From SHZL01 sp031362985 (GTDB lineage: Bacteria; Pseudomonadota; Gammaproteobacteria; Xanthomonadales; SZUA-36), in the NCBI GenBank assembly GCA_031362985.1, contig JANLTO010000129.1, forward strand, positions 25,112 through 89,111: DNA of 64,000 bases, in the 5' to 3' direction. This document shows positions 1 through 9,912 of the stretch, piece after piece (within the stretch, counting starts at the first letter, position 1; each line of letters begins with the position of its first letter). The notes beneath the pieces are model-generated. The model was not told where the DNA came from and made no database searches. It worked only from the letters and a program-made list of their open reading frames with translations. The translations under genes and the position numbers were made by a program.

Positions 1-875
1 ACCCAGGCAGGAAACAACTGTTGGCCCGCTGCGCCCTTGAGGAAGGATGCATTGCGGTACAGGGTTGAGCCTGAAATGGCGCCCACCAGGTTGCCGATCA
101 GGCTCTTGGCTACTTCGGGCGCAAGCAGAACCGGCAATTTTGCCGTTTTTATTTTTCTCGCACCAAGACGGCGCACCGCGCGCACAGCCGCTTCACGACC
201 GGTCTGTTCTACCGCTTCCAGATCCGCAAGACTACGCCGGCTGTCAAAGCTGTAGTCGCGTTGCATGGCGTCGCCTTTCCCGGCAATCAATACGCAACTT
301 TGGCTGAAGTGGGTTCCCGCGCTGCGCCCGATGAAACCGTGTGAGTTCCCGTAGACGCCAATACCCAGGCCGGCGTCAAAAGATGCGCCTTCAGAGTTCG
401 TGATTTTTTTATTCTCCCGCCCGGCTGCTTCGCAAGCCAGGGCCCGTTCAATCGCCGCCGTGGCATCCAGAGCCGCGGGGTGCCAAATATCCAGGTCTGG
501 AAACTCGGTGGCCAAAAGCCCGGCATCAGCGAGACCATTACACGGATCTTCCTGGGTGTACCTGGCTATTTCCAGCGCCTTGCTAACACATAAGTCGATA
601 GATTGTTGACTGAGGTCGGCACTGCTCGCGTTACCTTTTCGTTTACCCAGCAAAACCGAAACACTGATACCGCGGTCCTGCATGTGTTCAAGGGTTTCAA
701 CCTGGCCCACTCGAACTGCAACAGACAATCCCTGGCTGGTATGCGCAGATATTTCAGCGGCGCTGGCGCCCTTCCGGCGCGCCTGCTCCAATGCCAGCTC
801 AACATGCGACTGCAGTGAATCGAGTTCTGCATCGCGATCGAACTGCGGCTGGGTTACCATGGAAACTTCAGGCAT
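1..875 (-). CDS. pmbA: TldE/PmbA metalloprotease subunit (3' end outside window)
   Basis: Partial gene running off the left edge; about 291 N-terminal residues are visible. It forms with TldD the cytoplasmic TldD/TldE protease, which degrades unfolded peptides and in some species processes microcin B17 or other modified peptides. The frame reads from MPEVSMVTQP through conserved PmbA segments such as GISVSVLLGKRKGNASS, NSEGASFDAG and GNSHGF. TldE subunits lack the HEXXH site found in TldD. The chosen start is the ATG at 875; a second in-frame ATG lies at 860. It is divergent from darP, with tldD just beyond, which is the common gammaproteobacterial arrangement. The family call is secure. Confidence 0.93.
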   Translation of the reverse strand, partial: MPEVSMVTQPQFDRDAELDSLQSHVELALEQARRKGASAAEISAHTSQGLSVAVRVGQVETLEHMQDRGISVSVLLGKRKGNASSADLSQQSIDLCVSKALEIARYTQEDPCNGLADAGLLATEFPDLDIWHPAALDATAAIERALACEAAGRENKKITNSEGASFDAGLGIGVYGNSHGFIGRSAGTHFSQSCVLIAGKGDAMQRDYSFDSRRSLADLEAVEQTGREAAVRAVRRLGARKIKTAKLPVLLAPEVAKSLIGNLVGAISGSTLYRNASFLKGAAGQQLFPAW

Positions 876-920
876 TTGAAAGGCCCCTGCTGGAACAATT
901 AGGCAATTCCGGAGTACTCC

Positions 921-1472
921 TTGACCGCTGGAAAACATGAAAACGATGGGCTGGAAGATCTTTCAGAAAAAGAACAGCTAATCAGCAAAAGCCAACTGAA
1001 ACGCGAAGCCCATGCCATGCAAGACCTTGCATCCGAATTACTGGAACTAAGCAAGGCACAGCTAAGCAAGCTGCCGCTGGACGAAGACATACTGTTGGCC
1101 ATCCAGCAAGCCCAGGCCTTTCGTTCCCACGGAGCCCGCCGCAGGCAATTGCTGTACCTTTCGAAGCTGATACGCCGCACCGACCCTTCGCCCATCATAG
1201 AAGCCATCGCAGGGTTTAAATCCGAGGCGCTCGCACTCACCGGAAGACAGCGCCGCAGTGAAGCCTGGCGGGACTTCCTGCTGCAGCAAGGCGATACAGC
1301 TCTCGGTGCCCTGCTGCAGCAACGTACCGGGATGGATGCCCAGTCTCTGCGCCAACTGATTCGCAATGCGATGTATGAACTGAAGGCGGGAAAACCACCC
1401 GCCGCATCGCGGGCACTTTTTCGTGCGCTGCGCGACCTGGACATGGAGCAGCCACTACCGCCTTGCCCCTGA
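921..1472 (+). CDS. darP: Ribosome biogenesis factor DarP (DUF615, YjgA family)
   Basis: 183-residue highly charged, alpha-helical protein of the YjgA/DUF615 family, which in E. coli associates with late 50S precursors and helps assemble the large ribosomal subunit. Family features are the SKSQLKREAHAMQDL segment near residue 22 and the RRRQLLYLSKLIRRTD segment in the middle. The start is a TTG at 921, supported by a GGAG six bases upstream; the nearby ATG at 937 is out of frame. It is the only plus-strand gene between pmbA and tldD, an arrangement kept in many gammaproteobacteria. It converges on tldD, leaving only about 12 bp between the two stop codons. Confidence 0.93.
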   Translation: MTAGKHENDGLEDLSEKEQLISKSQLKREAHAMQDLASELLELSKAQLSKLPLDEDILLAIQQAQAFRSHGARRRQLLYLSKLIRRTDPSPIIEAIAGFKSEALALTGRQRRSEAWRDFLLQQGDTALGALLQQRTGMDAQSLRQLIRNAMYELKAGKPPAASRALFRALRDLDMEQPLPPCP

Positions 1473-1484
1473 GCCTGCAGGCGA

Positions 1485-2927
1485 TCACGCTTCGGTACCA
1501 CCCACGGTCAGGCCGTCAATTCGCAGGGTAGGCTGACCGACTCCAACGGGCACACTTTGCCCGTCCTTGCCACACACCCCTATGCCCGAGTCCAAACGCA
1601 AATCATTTCCCACCATGGAAACCTGGGTCATGGCCTCAGGGCCATTGCCAATCAAGGTTGCCCCTTTGACCGGGCGGGTAACTTTGCCGTTCTCGATGAG
1701 GTAGGCCTCACTCGCCGAGAACACAAAGCGCCCCGAGGTGATGTCAACCTGGCCTCCTGAAAAATTAACGGCATAGAGCCCTTTCTTGACGGAAGAAATA
1801 ATTTCTTCGGCCGCGTAGTCTCCAGCATGCATAAACGTGTTGGTCATTCGTGGCATCGGCAGGTGGGCAAACGACTCACGCCGACCGTTGCCGGTAGTGG
1901 GCATGTTCATCAAGCGCGCGTTGAGCTTGTCCTGCATATAGGCCCGCAGAACACCATTTTCGATCAATACGGTTGGTTCCGTTGGCGTACCTTCATCATC
2001 AACGGCCAGTGAGCCCCGACGGCGTGGCAAACTGCCGTCATCGACTACCGTGACACAGGACGCCGCCACTTTTTCGCCCAGCCGCCCACTAAAAGCCGAA
2101 GTCCCTTTGCGATTGAAGTCTCCCTCAAGCCCATGCCCCACGGCTTCATGCAACAAAACACCCGGCCAGCCCGGGCCAAGCACAACAGTCATCGAACCAG
2201 CTGGCGCCGGTTCAGCGTCGAGGTTTACCAAAGCCTGACGCACGGCTTCATCGGCAAAGCGCTGCCAGACCTGATCATGCACCAGTTCCGCGTAAGAAAA
2301 ACGGCCGCCACCTCCGTCGCTTCCTTGTTCACGATGACTGTCCTGGGTGACAATGACGCTGACATTCAATCGCACCAACGGGCGAACATCCGCGGCAAAC
2401 GTGCCGTCAGTTGCCACCACGAGGATCGTTTCAAACGTGGCGGCGAGGCTAACAATAACCTCGCTCACACGCGGGTCGCGCGACCTGGTATAGCTGTCAA
2501 CTTTTTTCAGCAGGTCAACTTTCTCAGCGGCGCCCAGAACGTCCATTGGGTTCTGCGGCTGGTAAAGTTCCGGTGCATCTTTTCTCTTCCACGCCTGGAC
2601 CTGGCCCTGGCTGCCGTGGTTCGCAATCGCACGGGCTACGTGCGAGGCCTTTAGCAGCGACGGCATGATTATTTCATCAGCATAAGCAAAGCCGGTCTTG
2701 TCGCCACTGATGGCGCGAATTCCGACGCCCTTCTCAACTGCATAGCTGCCACTGCGGACGAGGCCATCTTCCATGGTCCACGACTCGTGGCTGGTCGCCT
2801 GAAAGTAGAGATCACCCGAATCCACGGCTGGCCCCATCAAACCACTCAACACGCGCTCAAGGTCATGCTGATCAAGACCACCCGGTATCAAGAGTTCCCG
2901 CTCGGCCAATTGAATCATATCGCTCAT
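1485..2927 (-). CDS. tldD: Metalloprotease TldD
   Basis: 480-residue catalytic subunit of the TldD/TldE protease. The zinc-binding HExxxH motif is read as HEAVGHGLEGD at residues 260-270; a conserved glycine-rich C-terminal part (GIGVCGKDGQSVPVGVGQPTLR) follows. Length matches the family (about 480). It is the last gene of a minus-strand series rng-yhdP-tldD; the yhdP stop lies about 40 bp upstream. Partner pmbA lies 600 bp further on the same strand, separated by the oppositely oriented darP. The start at 2927 follows a GGGAAG element; an in-frame ATG three codons in is an alternative. Confidence 0.96.
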   Translation of the reverse strand: MSDMIQLAERELLIPGGLDQHDLERVLSGLMGPAVDSGDLYFQATSHESWTMEDGLVRSGSYAVEKGVGIRAISGDKTGFAYADEIIMPSLLKASHVARAIANHGSQGQVQAWKRKDAPELYQPQNPMDVLGAAEKVDLLKKVDSYTRSRDPRVSEVIVSLAATFETILVVATDGTFAADVRPLVRLNVSVIVTQDSHREQGSDGGGGRFSYAELVHDQVWQRFADEAVRQALVNLDAEPAPAGSMTVVLGPGWPGVLLHEAVGHGLEGDFNRKGTSAFSGRLGEKVAASCVTVVDDGSLPRRRGSLAVDDEGTPTEPTVLIENGVLRAYMQDKLNARLMNMPTTGNGRRESFAHLPMPRMTNTFMHAGDYAAEEIISSVKKGLYAVNFSGGQVDITSGRFVFSASEAYLIENGKVTRPVKGATLIGNGPEAMTQVSMVGNDLRLDSGIGVCGKDGQSVPVGVGQPTLRIDGLTVGGTEA

Positions 2928-2969
2928 GCATTTCTTCCCTGTGAATCCGCCATGACGGGTGTACCTTGT

Positions 2970-5900
2970 TTAACCATCGGCGCTATCCTTGCCCACCGGC
3001 TCGATCAATGGGTCACTAAAGCTGCCACGGATAGTGTATTGCACTTGTGACGCTTCTCCGAGCGGCTTCTGCAATAAACCCTGCAGCGCCAGACCGGCGG
3101 CAGCACCGGCTGGACCTCCGGCCAACGCACCAATAATGGGCAGCGTATTACCCAATCCGGGACGGACGGTCATGACCTGGTCGTACTGCTCCGTCACGAG
3201 GTTTGTGCTGCCAACCAGACTGATGTTGGCTGCTGAGGAAGTCAGCTCGACGTTATCCGTATGGGCTGTTCCATTTTGCATGTCGAACGTTCCGGTAGCC
3301 TCATCGAAATCAAAACCTGTATCAAATACGTCTCTGAAATCCATAGAAAGTCGCCGTGGCAATGCCTGGATACTCAACAAGCCAAGCAGCCTGCCGGAAC
3401 CGGCATTGGCATTGGCTATCTGCCCACCGGAAACCGTGAAGTCCAGCTTTCCATTCAGGCGGGAAAGTGCAAAAGCGGCCGGTGCACCCGGCCACCAGGC
3501 GTTAAACTGCAACACCGTTTGCCCGCCCTGGAGCGAAGTGCCAAAATCCATGGAACTGAGTAACTCACCCAGGGACTCAGCGGTGATCATGATGTTGAAG
3601 TCAGAGCGATAGGCACCCTCAAGCAAATTCCAGTCCCCGCTGGCCTGAACGCTCAGCTGTTCAGAATGCGCTTCCACTTTCTCAAAGTGAAACCCCTGCT
3701 TCGTGGGATAAGCCTCGACTCGTGTCTCACCCATTTCGAGTCCGGCATAGCGGAATGAGCGCGCAAACAAATGCAGTGCAGGCAGCTCGCGAGGGTCGGT
3801 GTCCACATTCAGTCCGCCCGATAAGGGTTCTGCGAGTGCCAGCCGTTCGAACTCGGCAGACATACTGTTGCCCGAGTCGGTTGCGGTCGTAAATACTACC
3901 TGCCCATCGATATCTTCACCCAAAAAATTACTTTCAAAGCCGGATGGGATGGGTTTCACGTCCAGCTGTATCTCGCTGAATGAGCGATCCAGGAATAACA
4001 ACTCCTTGCTCGCCAGCTCACAGTGTTCCAGACGCATGTCGCCCAGGCTGCTACCCTCCTTTAAGCTGCGGACCAGCAACTCCACCCACCCGTCCAGATC
4101 CAGAACCTGTGTTTCCCCTTCAACACGGATGAGGCCCTGCGATGGCAGATTGGTCGAACCGTCGGCACCAAAATGCACAGCCGCGCGGCCAGCGGAAAAT
4201 GTAGCTGGTGCAGGCATTTCCGCCCGCGGCGCCTCAAGACTAACCAGCATGCGGCCGGTCAAATCCAGGTCGAGTGAACGAGTAGGCCCGGCCAGAGAGT
4301 ACTGCAAGTGCATTGGCCAGGAAGCTGCAGCCGGCTTTGACAACGGTTCCGGGAAATTCAATGAGATGCCCTCCAGCCCGGACGCAACCACCAGATTGAC
4401 CTGCCTTTCTTCGGCGGGCAGTGAGGCGGGCACTACCACCGACACAGTCCAATCACTCACGCCATCCACCCTGGCCAGCGCCGGATAGATATCAGGCAGA
4501 TAAGAAGGGAGAATTTCCTTCACATCAAACACACCCGTCATGTCAACACGGAATCGCTCAGCCGTAAGCTTGCTCGCAGCTAAATCGAGACGCGCGGGCT
4601 TGCCTTTGAAAGTGGCATTCAGACCGGATGCTTTCACGCCATTGCGATTATAGTTCAACACTCCGTCTATGCCGTCCAGCACCACTGCGGAACCCGGATC
4701 AAAAAACCGGCCGCCCTGCACCACGACTCTGCCGTCAACCTGCAATACACCCGGCGTCGCGCCAAGCGGGACAGTCAATAGGCCGGACGTAGCGGCAGGC
4801 CCTGAAAAATCAAATTGACTCAGGTCAGTGCCAATCTGCCCCCCCAGTGGCGAACCGGCCACGAACCCGATGATGGCATCCAGTCGTGATTGAGCCTCAT
4901 ACTGAACATGGAGCAGGGGCAGATGAAAATCCTCAATATCGGCAGTAACCCTGTGTGCCGCGATTCCACCCACGCTGTTTATGCTACCGTCGACGTACAT
5001 GGACGGCCCGAGGAAACGGGCCGTCAGGTCGACCCCCCGGGCGTGCGGCCAGCCTGGCGCATAATCGAGTTCGGCGGAAACGATATTGGCAACTGCCTCG
5101 AACCGCCCCTTACCGTTCCGAAACGGCCAGTCATCCATGTCACCTTTTATTTGCGCCCTTGCCCTGACCATCTCACCGCCGACAAATCCCTTGCGTAACC
5201 ACGCCAGCACCTTTTCTCTCATGATGCCTTGTGGCCAATAGCGCGACGCCTTGTCCAGTCTGGCGCGCGTTATCACAACGTTGATATCAACGGCGGGCCG
5301 CCCTTCGTTACCTGAAATAAGTACGTCGCCACCCAGGGCAATATCCTCGTTGATCAAACGACAGCCCTCTAATGTCGTTTGCCAGCCTTCTCCCCAGGAC
5401 AAATCTGCTTCGCACCCTGGAAAAGTAAAAGCCAATGGGCCGGCGAACATTCGGGGCCAATTGAGCTCCAGCCTGCTTGCATTTAGCTCAATACGGCCGA
5501 AGCCGCGCCCGAGGTCCAGTTCGCCATCGACTCCCTGCACATCAGGCCAGGTACTCCATTGGGAAAGCCCGGCTTCCCTTGCCGCGCCTCGCGCCAGAAC
5601 CAATCGCCAGTCCCGGTCCAGGACCAATTCAAAATTGCTGACGTTGCCCGTGGCTGCGCCAGGGAGATAGCCTGGCCAGTCCTTGCCGTTCATCGCCATG
5701 ATGTTGCGCGCCAATCTCAAAGGGACACCCAGTGGCAAGTAGTCAGCGCTGATCCACAAGCCAAGGTCGTCATTTGGATCCCGGGCAATGGCAAGGCTGG
5801 GCGTGGTCCAGGTAGTTTCGCCGTCGTTGTAAAGCAACTGGTCAAAATCCAGTCGCCAGCCCCCACCAGGGTTTAGGGTCCAGGCAAGGCGGCTATTCAG

Positions 5901-6800
5901 GTGCTTTACATGAATTTCCCGGTCGCTGTTCAGCAAACGGCCATTTTTCACATCAATCACACCAGTGAGTTGCATTGGGCCATTCGCATTCCAATCGCAC
6001 CAGAATTCTCCATTTACCCAACCCTCCTGTGGCAGGAACGGATTGGATGGCAGGCGTTGGTGGAAATCAGACAAAGATACATCACGGACGGCAAACCGCC
6101 AGTTGGCCTCCCGCAGGCCGCTTTTCGCGGCAAGTTTGAGTAAGCCACTGCCGTCGACTTTCCCATAAACCTTCCCGTTGAGCTGGTCAAAGAACTGAGC
6201 ATTGAGCTGCAGCGCCAGCGAGTCATCATCAAGCTGTAGTCGCGCATTCACATCTGCAAGTTGCAGGTGGGTTGCGTGAGTCTCATCGAAATACTCCAGA
6301 CTGGAATCTTCCAGAATGAGCTCCCCGATGCCGATCAAACCGCGTAGTCCGGATTCTTCCTCAGTCGAATTTTGACCGCCAACACCCAGGCCGGATAACT
6401 CGTATGTCCCATCGCGCTTTTGTACCAGCCGAAAGTCCGCGCCGATCACCAGGAAGTTATACAAAGCCTTGCCCGGAACCAGCACATTCAAGGGATGCAA
6501 ATCAAGAGCAGCTTCCGTTATGGCAACTTCGGAATTGCCGCCGGTTGCACTCTTGAGGCGCAACCCGCGCAGGGATAGCCGGGGACCAAAGGCCTTCCAC
6601 TCGCCAGTGAAACTTTCCAGGCTTACCTGCTGGCCAAATTCCCGAGACAACCACTCTTCCAGCTGTGGTTGATAGCGCCCACTGTAGGGCATGAGCAATT
6701 TACCAACGCCAACCAGCACTGCGGCCGCAATGATTGTAAAGGACAGTGCAGTCCACAGCAGCGTACGCGCACGGATAAAGGTTTTTTTCAGCGCAGTCAC
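2970..6800 (-). CDS. yhdP: AsmA-like inner-membrane protein YhdP (phospholipid transport to the outer membrane)
   Basis: 1276-residue bridge-like protein. One membrane helix lies near residues 14-36 and the remainder is a very long repetitive beta-rich periplasmic region of the DUF3971/AsmA-like type. In E. coli, YhdP, TamB and YdbH act in phospholipid traffic between inner and outer membranes. Length (about 1270) matches E. coli YhdP. The start is a GTG at 6800 with a GGAG about 11 bases upstream. It sits 36 bp after rng and about 40 bp before tldD, consistent with one transcript. The family call rests on size, topology, C-terminal sequence and gene order. Confidence 0.9.
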   Translation of the reverse strand: MTALKKTFIRARTLLWTALSFTIIAAAVLVGVGKLLMPYSGRYQPQLEEWLSREFGQQVSLESFTGEWKAFGPRLSLRGLRLKSATGGNSEVAITEAALDLHPLNVLVPGKALYNFLVIGADFRLVQKRDGTYELSGLGVGGQNSTEEESGLRGLIGIGELILEDSSLEYFDETHATHLQLADVNARLQLDDDSLALQLNAQFFDQLNGKVYGKVDGSGLLKLAAKSGLREANWRFAVRDVSLSDFHQRLPSNPFLPQEGWVNGEFWCDWNANGPMQLTGVIDVKNGRLLNSDREIHVKHLNSRLAWTLNPGGGWRLDFDQLLYNDGETTWTTPSLAIARDPNDDLGLWISADYLPLGVPLRLARNIMAMNGKDWPGYLPGAATGNVSNFELVLDRDWRLVLARGAAREAGLSQWSTWPDVQGVDGELDLGRGFGRIELNASRLELNWPRMFAGPLAFTFPGCEADLSWGEGWQTTLEGCRLINEDIALGGDVLISGNEGRPAVDINVVITRARLDKASRYWPQGIMREKVLAWLRKGFVGGEMVRARAQIKGDMDDWPFRNGKGRFEAVANIVSAELDYAPGWPHARGVDLTARFLGPSMYVDGSINSVGGIAAHRVTADIEDFHLPLLHVQYEAQSRLDAIIGFVAGSPLGGQIGTDLSQFDFSGPAATSGLLTVPLGATPGVLQVDGRVVVQGGRFFDPGSAVVLDGIDGVLNYNRNGVKASGLNATFKGKPARLDLAASKLTAERFRVDMTGVFDVKEILPSYLPDIYPALARVDGVSDWTVSVVVPASLPAEERQVNLVVASGLEGISLNFPEPLSKPAAASWPMHLQYSLAGPTRSLDLDLTGRMLVSLEAPRAEMPAPATFSAGRAAVHFGADGSTNLPSQGLIRVEGETQVLDLDGWVELLVRSLKEGSSLGDMRLEHCELASKELLFLDRSFSEIQLDVKPIPSGFESNFLGEDIDGQVVFTTATDSGNSMSAEFERLALAEPLSGGLNVDTDPRELPALHLFARSFRYAGLEMGETRVEAYPTKQGFHFEKVEAHSEQLSVQASGDWNLLEGAYRSDFNIMITAESLGELLSSMDFGTSLQGGQTVLQFNAWWPGAPAAFALSRLNGKLDFTVSGGQIANANAGSGRLLGLLSIQALPRRLSMDFRDVFDTGFDFDEATGTFDMQNGTAHTDNVELTSSAANISLVGSTNLVTEQYDQVMTVRPGLGNTLPIIGALAGGPAGAAAGLALQGLLQKPLGEASQVQYTIRGSFSDPLIEPVGKDSADG

Positions 6801-6836
6801 GCGGCAACTGCTCCAGATGTACTGACCGTAGAGATC

Positions 6837-8303
6837 TCAGAGCAGTACAACATCAAACTGCTCCTGCGAGTACTGTTCTTCTGCCCGGAAGCGAATGGAC
6901 TTGCCGGTGAGCTCCTCGATTTCGGCAACGTTGCTGGACTGCTCATCCAGAATCCGTTCTACCACCGAAGGTGCGGCCAGAACCATAAGTTTGCTTGCTT
7001 CGAATTCCTGGCCGGAACGCATGATTTCGCGGAAAATCTCCTGGCACACAGTGTCCGGACTCTTGATGCTTCCGCGTCCTGAGCAAACCGGGCAGGGAAC
7101 GCACAGGCGGTGTTCAAGGCTTTCGGTTGTGCGCTTACGGGTCATCTCGACCAGGCCCAGTGCGGAAAAATTCGAAACACTGGTTCTGGCATGATCACTC
7201 TCCAGCGCTCGCTGGATTGATCTCAGCACCTGGCGACGGTGCTCTTCGTTGTTCATGTCGATAAAATCTACGATGATGATGCCACCCAAATTGCGCAACC
7301 TGAGCTGCCTGGCAATGGCCTGGCTTGCTTCGAGGTTGGTCTTGTAAATCGTTTCTTCAAGATTTCGGCTACCGACGAAACCTCCGGTATTCACATCTAT
7401 CGTGGTCAGGGCTTCAGTCTGGTCGAACACAAGGTAGCCACCGGACTTCAGCGAGACGCTGCGGTGCAGCGCCGCCTCAATTTCATCCTCAATGCCGAAA
7501 AGGTCAAAGATCGGGCGGTCTGCAGTATAGGCTTCAATGCGATCGCACCAGTCAGGAATGAAACTCTGCACAAATTGTTGGGCCGTGCGCAACATCCGGG
7601 GCGAATCAATCAGCACCCGATCCACTCGTTCATGCATCAGGTCACGCAGAGTGCGCAGCGGCAGTGACAGGTCTTCATACACACAGCTCGGTGTTCCAGC
7701 CGCGGCAGCTCGATCCTTTATGGACTGCCACACTTTACTTAGATAGGCCATGTCAGCAGACAGCGCAAATTCGCTGGCACCCTCTGCATTCGTCCGGACT
7801 ATGTATCCATGGCCGGCGGAATCATCCCGCAATGTGGCTATACAATTTCTTAGTCTTGCTCTCTCTTGTTCATCCTCAATCCGGATGGATACTCCAATGG
7901 TCTCATGATCGGGCAGCAGTACAAGGAAGCGGGATGGAATGCTGATGTTCGTTGTAAGGCGTGCGCCTTTGCTGCCGATCGGATCTTTGATCACCTGCAC
8001 AATGACTTCTCCGCCAGGGCGTAATAACCCGGAAATCACAGGAGGTGCAGCGTCACTTTCATCCAGCGATGGGTCTTGCCGAATCATGTCGGAGGCATGC
8101 AGAAATGCCGTGCGCTCCAGGCCAATATCTATAAAAGCTGCTTGCAGCCCGGGCAATATGCGGGAGACCTGGCCTTTGAAAATGCTACCCGTGTAGCCGT
8201 TGTATCCGGCACGCTCCAGCCAGACTTCCTGCAACATACCCCCTTCCACCAGAGCTACCCGTGACTCCGATGGAGTGGCATTAACCAGGATTTCTTCGCT
8301 CAC
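6837..8303 (-). CDS. rng: Ribonuclease G
   Basis: 488-residue endoribonuclease of the RNase E/G family, which matures the 5' end of 16S rRNA and decays some mRNAs. An N-terminal S1 RNA-binding segment (IFKGQVSRILPGLQAAFIDIG) is followed by the catalytic segments TIDVNTGGFVG and IIIVDFIDM, which carry the metal-binding aspartates, and a CPVCSGRG zinc-link motif near residue 405. Length matches RNase G rather than the roughly 1000-residue RNase E, with no scaffold tail. The start is a GTG at 8303 with an AAAGG just upstream. It lies downstream of maf by 58 bp and upstream of yhdP, the standard order. Confidence 0.96.
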   Translation of the reverse strand: MSEEILVNATPSESRVALVEGGMLQEVWLERAGYNGYTGSIFKGQVSRILPGLQAAFIDIGLERTAFLHASDMIRQDPSLDESDAAPPVISGLLRPGGEVIVQVIKDPIGSKGARLTTNISIPSRFLVLLPDHETIGVSIRIEDEQERARLRNCIATLRDDSAGHGYIVRTNAEGASEFALSADMAYLSKVWQSIKDRAAAAGTPSCVYEDLSLPLRTLRDLMHERVDRVLIDSPRMLRTAQQFVQSFIPDWCDRIEAYTADRPIFDLFGIEDEIEAALHRSVSLKSGGYLVFDQTEALTTIDVNTGGFVGSRNLEETIYKTNLEASQAIARQLRLRNLGGIIIVDFIDMNNEEHRRQVLRSIQRALESDHARTSVSNFSALGLVEMTRKRTTESLEHRLCVPCPVCSGRGSIKSPDTVCQEIFREIMRSGQEFEASKLMVLAAPSVVERILDEQSSNVAEIEELTGKSIRFRAEEQYSQEQFDVVLL

Positions 8304-8361
8304 AAACCTTTACCCACAAAAAACAGTCCCTCAAGATACCACCCGAAAGATTTCATTGTGC

Positions 8362-8958
8362 TCATTCCAGGTTACGTGCAGGCCACACGCTCAGGCCTGC
8401 ACAATTCAGCACATCCATGGTTTCAAACAAGGGCAAACCCATAACACCTGAATAGCTGCCCTCAAGGTGGCTGATGTACTGCGCGGCATAGCCCTGGATT
8501 GCATACGCACCTGCTTTATCGAACGGCTCTCTCAACGCGCAATATGCGTCTATCCAAGCGGGGTCCAGTGGCGCAAACGTAACTCTTGAGACATTCGTCC
8601 GGCAAAATTCATCACCCTTCGGGGTCAACAGGATAACTGCCGAAAACACTTCGTGGACCTGGCCCGAAAGGCTGGCCAGCATCCGGCGGGCATCGTCGGG
8701 GTCCTTTGGCTTGCCAAGTATTGTTCCGTGCAGCACAACGGCTGTGTCGGCCGCCAGCACAGGTAGTTCACCCGGCTCGCGCGCCGCAACCCAATGTGCC
8801 TTCCTGGCTGCGACGCGCGCCACGTAGTCGGCCGCCCGCTCACCGGCCTCCGCTGACTCGTCCACGTCGGCGCAGACCGCCCTGTAGGCCACACCAATCT
8901 GGTCCAGCAATTGCTGCCGTCGCAGCGATGCGGAAGCGAGAATAATTTTTGCAGTCAT
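8362..8958 (-). CDS. maf: Maf-family nucleoside triphosphate pyrophosphatase
   Basis: 198-residue house-cleaning pyrophosphatase that hydrolyses non-canonical or modified nucleotides such as dTTP/UTP derivatives. The N-terminus ILASASLRRQQLLDQIG is the family signature, AADTAVVL holds the catalytic aspartate, and a YSGVMGLPLFET segment is near the end. The open frame extends 60 codons upstream across rlmH coding sequence; the ATG at 8958 is chosen because the Maf signature begins four residues after it. It sits between rlmH and rng on the same strand. Which subfamily (YhdE- or YceF-like) is uncertain; proximity to rng favours YhdE. Confidence 0.93.
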   Translation of the reverse strand: MTAKIILASASLRRQQLLDQIGVAYRAVCADVDESAEAGERAADYVARVAARKAHWVAAREPGELPVLAADTAVVLHGTILGKPKDPDDARRMLASLSGQVHEVFSAVILLTPKGDEFCRTNVSRVTFAPLDPAWIDAYCALREPFDKAGAYAIQGYAAQYISHLEGSYSGVMGLPLFETMDVLNCAGLSVWPARNLE

Positions 8959-8977
8959 CTGCCCGGCTCCCTGGCGC

Positions 8978-9448
8978 CTAGTCACGATGGTACGGGTGGT
9001 TTTGGGTAATGGCCCAGGCCCGATACAACTGTTCTGCAAGCACCACTCTGACCAATGGATGTGGCAGGGTAAGTTTTCCCAGGGACCAACAGGTTTGAGC
9101 CTTGTCCCGACAGGCGGCCGAGAGTCCGTCCGGCCCACCTATCAGGAATGCCACATCGCGACCGCTCTTCATCCATTCAGTCAGGTGCATGGAAAGTTCC
9201 AGGGTTGACCACTGGTTTCCATGTTCATCCAGAGCAACCAGATAACTGGAAGTGGGTGCTGCTGCGAGCAAGGCCTCCCCTTCCCGCTGGCGAATTGAGT
9301 CAATATCTGCATTGCGACCGCGCTTGATGGCTGGCAACTCCCGCAGGTGCATGCTGAATCCGCGTGGAAAACGCCTGGAGTATTCAGACCAGCCGCTGGT
9401 CACCCAGGATGGCATTCGCTGCCCAATGGCCACGATGTGGAGACGCAC
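8978..9448 (-). CDS. rlmH: 23S rRNA pseudouridine-1915 N3-methyltransferase RlmH
   Basis: 156-residue SPOUT-class methyltransferase acting on the assembled 70S ribosome at pseudouridine 1915 of helix 69. Recognised by MRLHIVAIGQRMPSWV at the N-terminus, the SAM-binding knot region AFLIGGPDGL, and the C-terminal LTLPHPLVR...NHPYHRD, whose terminal Tyr-His-Arg is conserved. Length is standard. The start is a GTG at 9448. It follows rsfS by 14 bp in the rsfS-rlmH pair common to most bacteria, so co-transcription is very likely. Confidence 0.96.
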   Translation of the reverse strand: MRLHIVAIGQRMPSWVTSGWSEYSRRFPRGFSMHLRELPAIKRGRNADIDSIRQREGEALLAAAPTSSYLVALDEHGNQWSTLELSMHLTEWMKSGRDVAFLIGGPDGLSAACRDKAQTCWSLGKLTLPHPLVRVVLAEQLYRAWAITQNHPYHRD

Positions 9449-9462
9449 GGCGCCTTAACCGG

Positions 9463-9846
9463 TCAGGCAGGCGCGACGGCACTGGAACGTCGGGCAGAAC
9501 TGGCTTCCCAGAGTTTTTCCAGGTTATAAAAGGCGCGGGTTTGGGGCAACATGAGGTGCACGATAATGTCATTCAAATCGACCAGCACCCACTCTGCCTG
9601 AGCCTGCCCCTCCACACCCAGTGGGGGGCAGCCTGCAGCTTTTGCGCGCATCACGAGATTTTCTGCCATTGACTTAACATGCCGGGTAGAACTCCCGGAA
9701 GCAATGACAAAGTAATCTGCCAGCGAGTTTTGCGGGGATACGTCGATTTCCTGAATATCGAGGGCTTTGAAATCCTCCAGTGAGCTGAGGACGAGTTGCA
9801 GGAGTTGGTCTACGGTTGGCGCGCTTGGTGCGGCTTCAATTGTCAA
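9463..9846 (-). CDS. rsfS: Ribosomal silencing factor RsfS
   Basis: 127-residue RsfS/Iojap protein that binds L14 and blocks 30S-50S joining under nutrient limitation. Conserved DYFVIASGSSTRHVKSMAEN and the EWVLVDLNDIIVHLML core are present; the final 15 residues are a non-conserved tail. The start is a TTG at 9846 with an AGGT about nine bases upstream. nadD lies upstream on the same strand with a 93-bp gap holding a dispersed palindrome. The gene order nadD-rsfS-rlmH is widely conserved. Confidence 0.95.
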   Translation of the reverse strand: MTIEAAPSAPTVDQLLQLVLSSLEDFKALDIQEIDVSPQNSLADYFVIASGSSTRHVKSMAENLVMRAKAAGCPPLGVEGQAQAEWVLVDLNDIIVHLMLPQTRAFYNLEKLWEASSARRSSAVAPA

Positions 9847-9912
9847 CAGTTGTACACCTATGATAAATTGTATGGAATTCTATCCTTTCCCCGCCAGCAC
9901 CGCAAAATCTAA

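Noticed and set aside
899..1501. A 200-codon open frame on the minus strand across darP
   Set aside because: It is antisense to a recognised gene, serine/arginine-rich in a way typical of shadow frames, and lacks any family resemblance.
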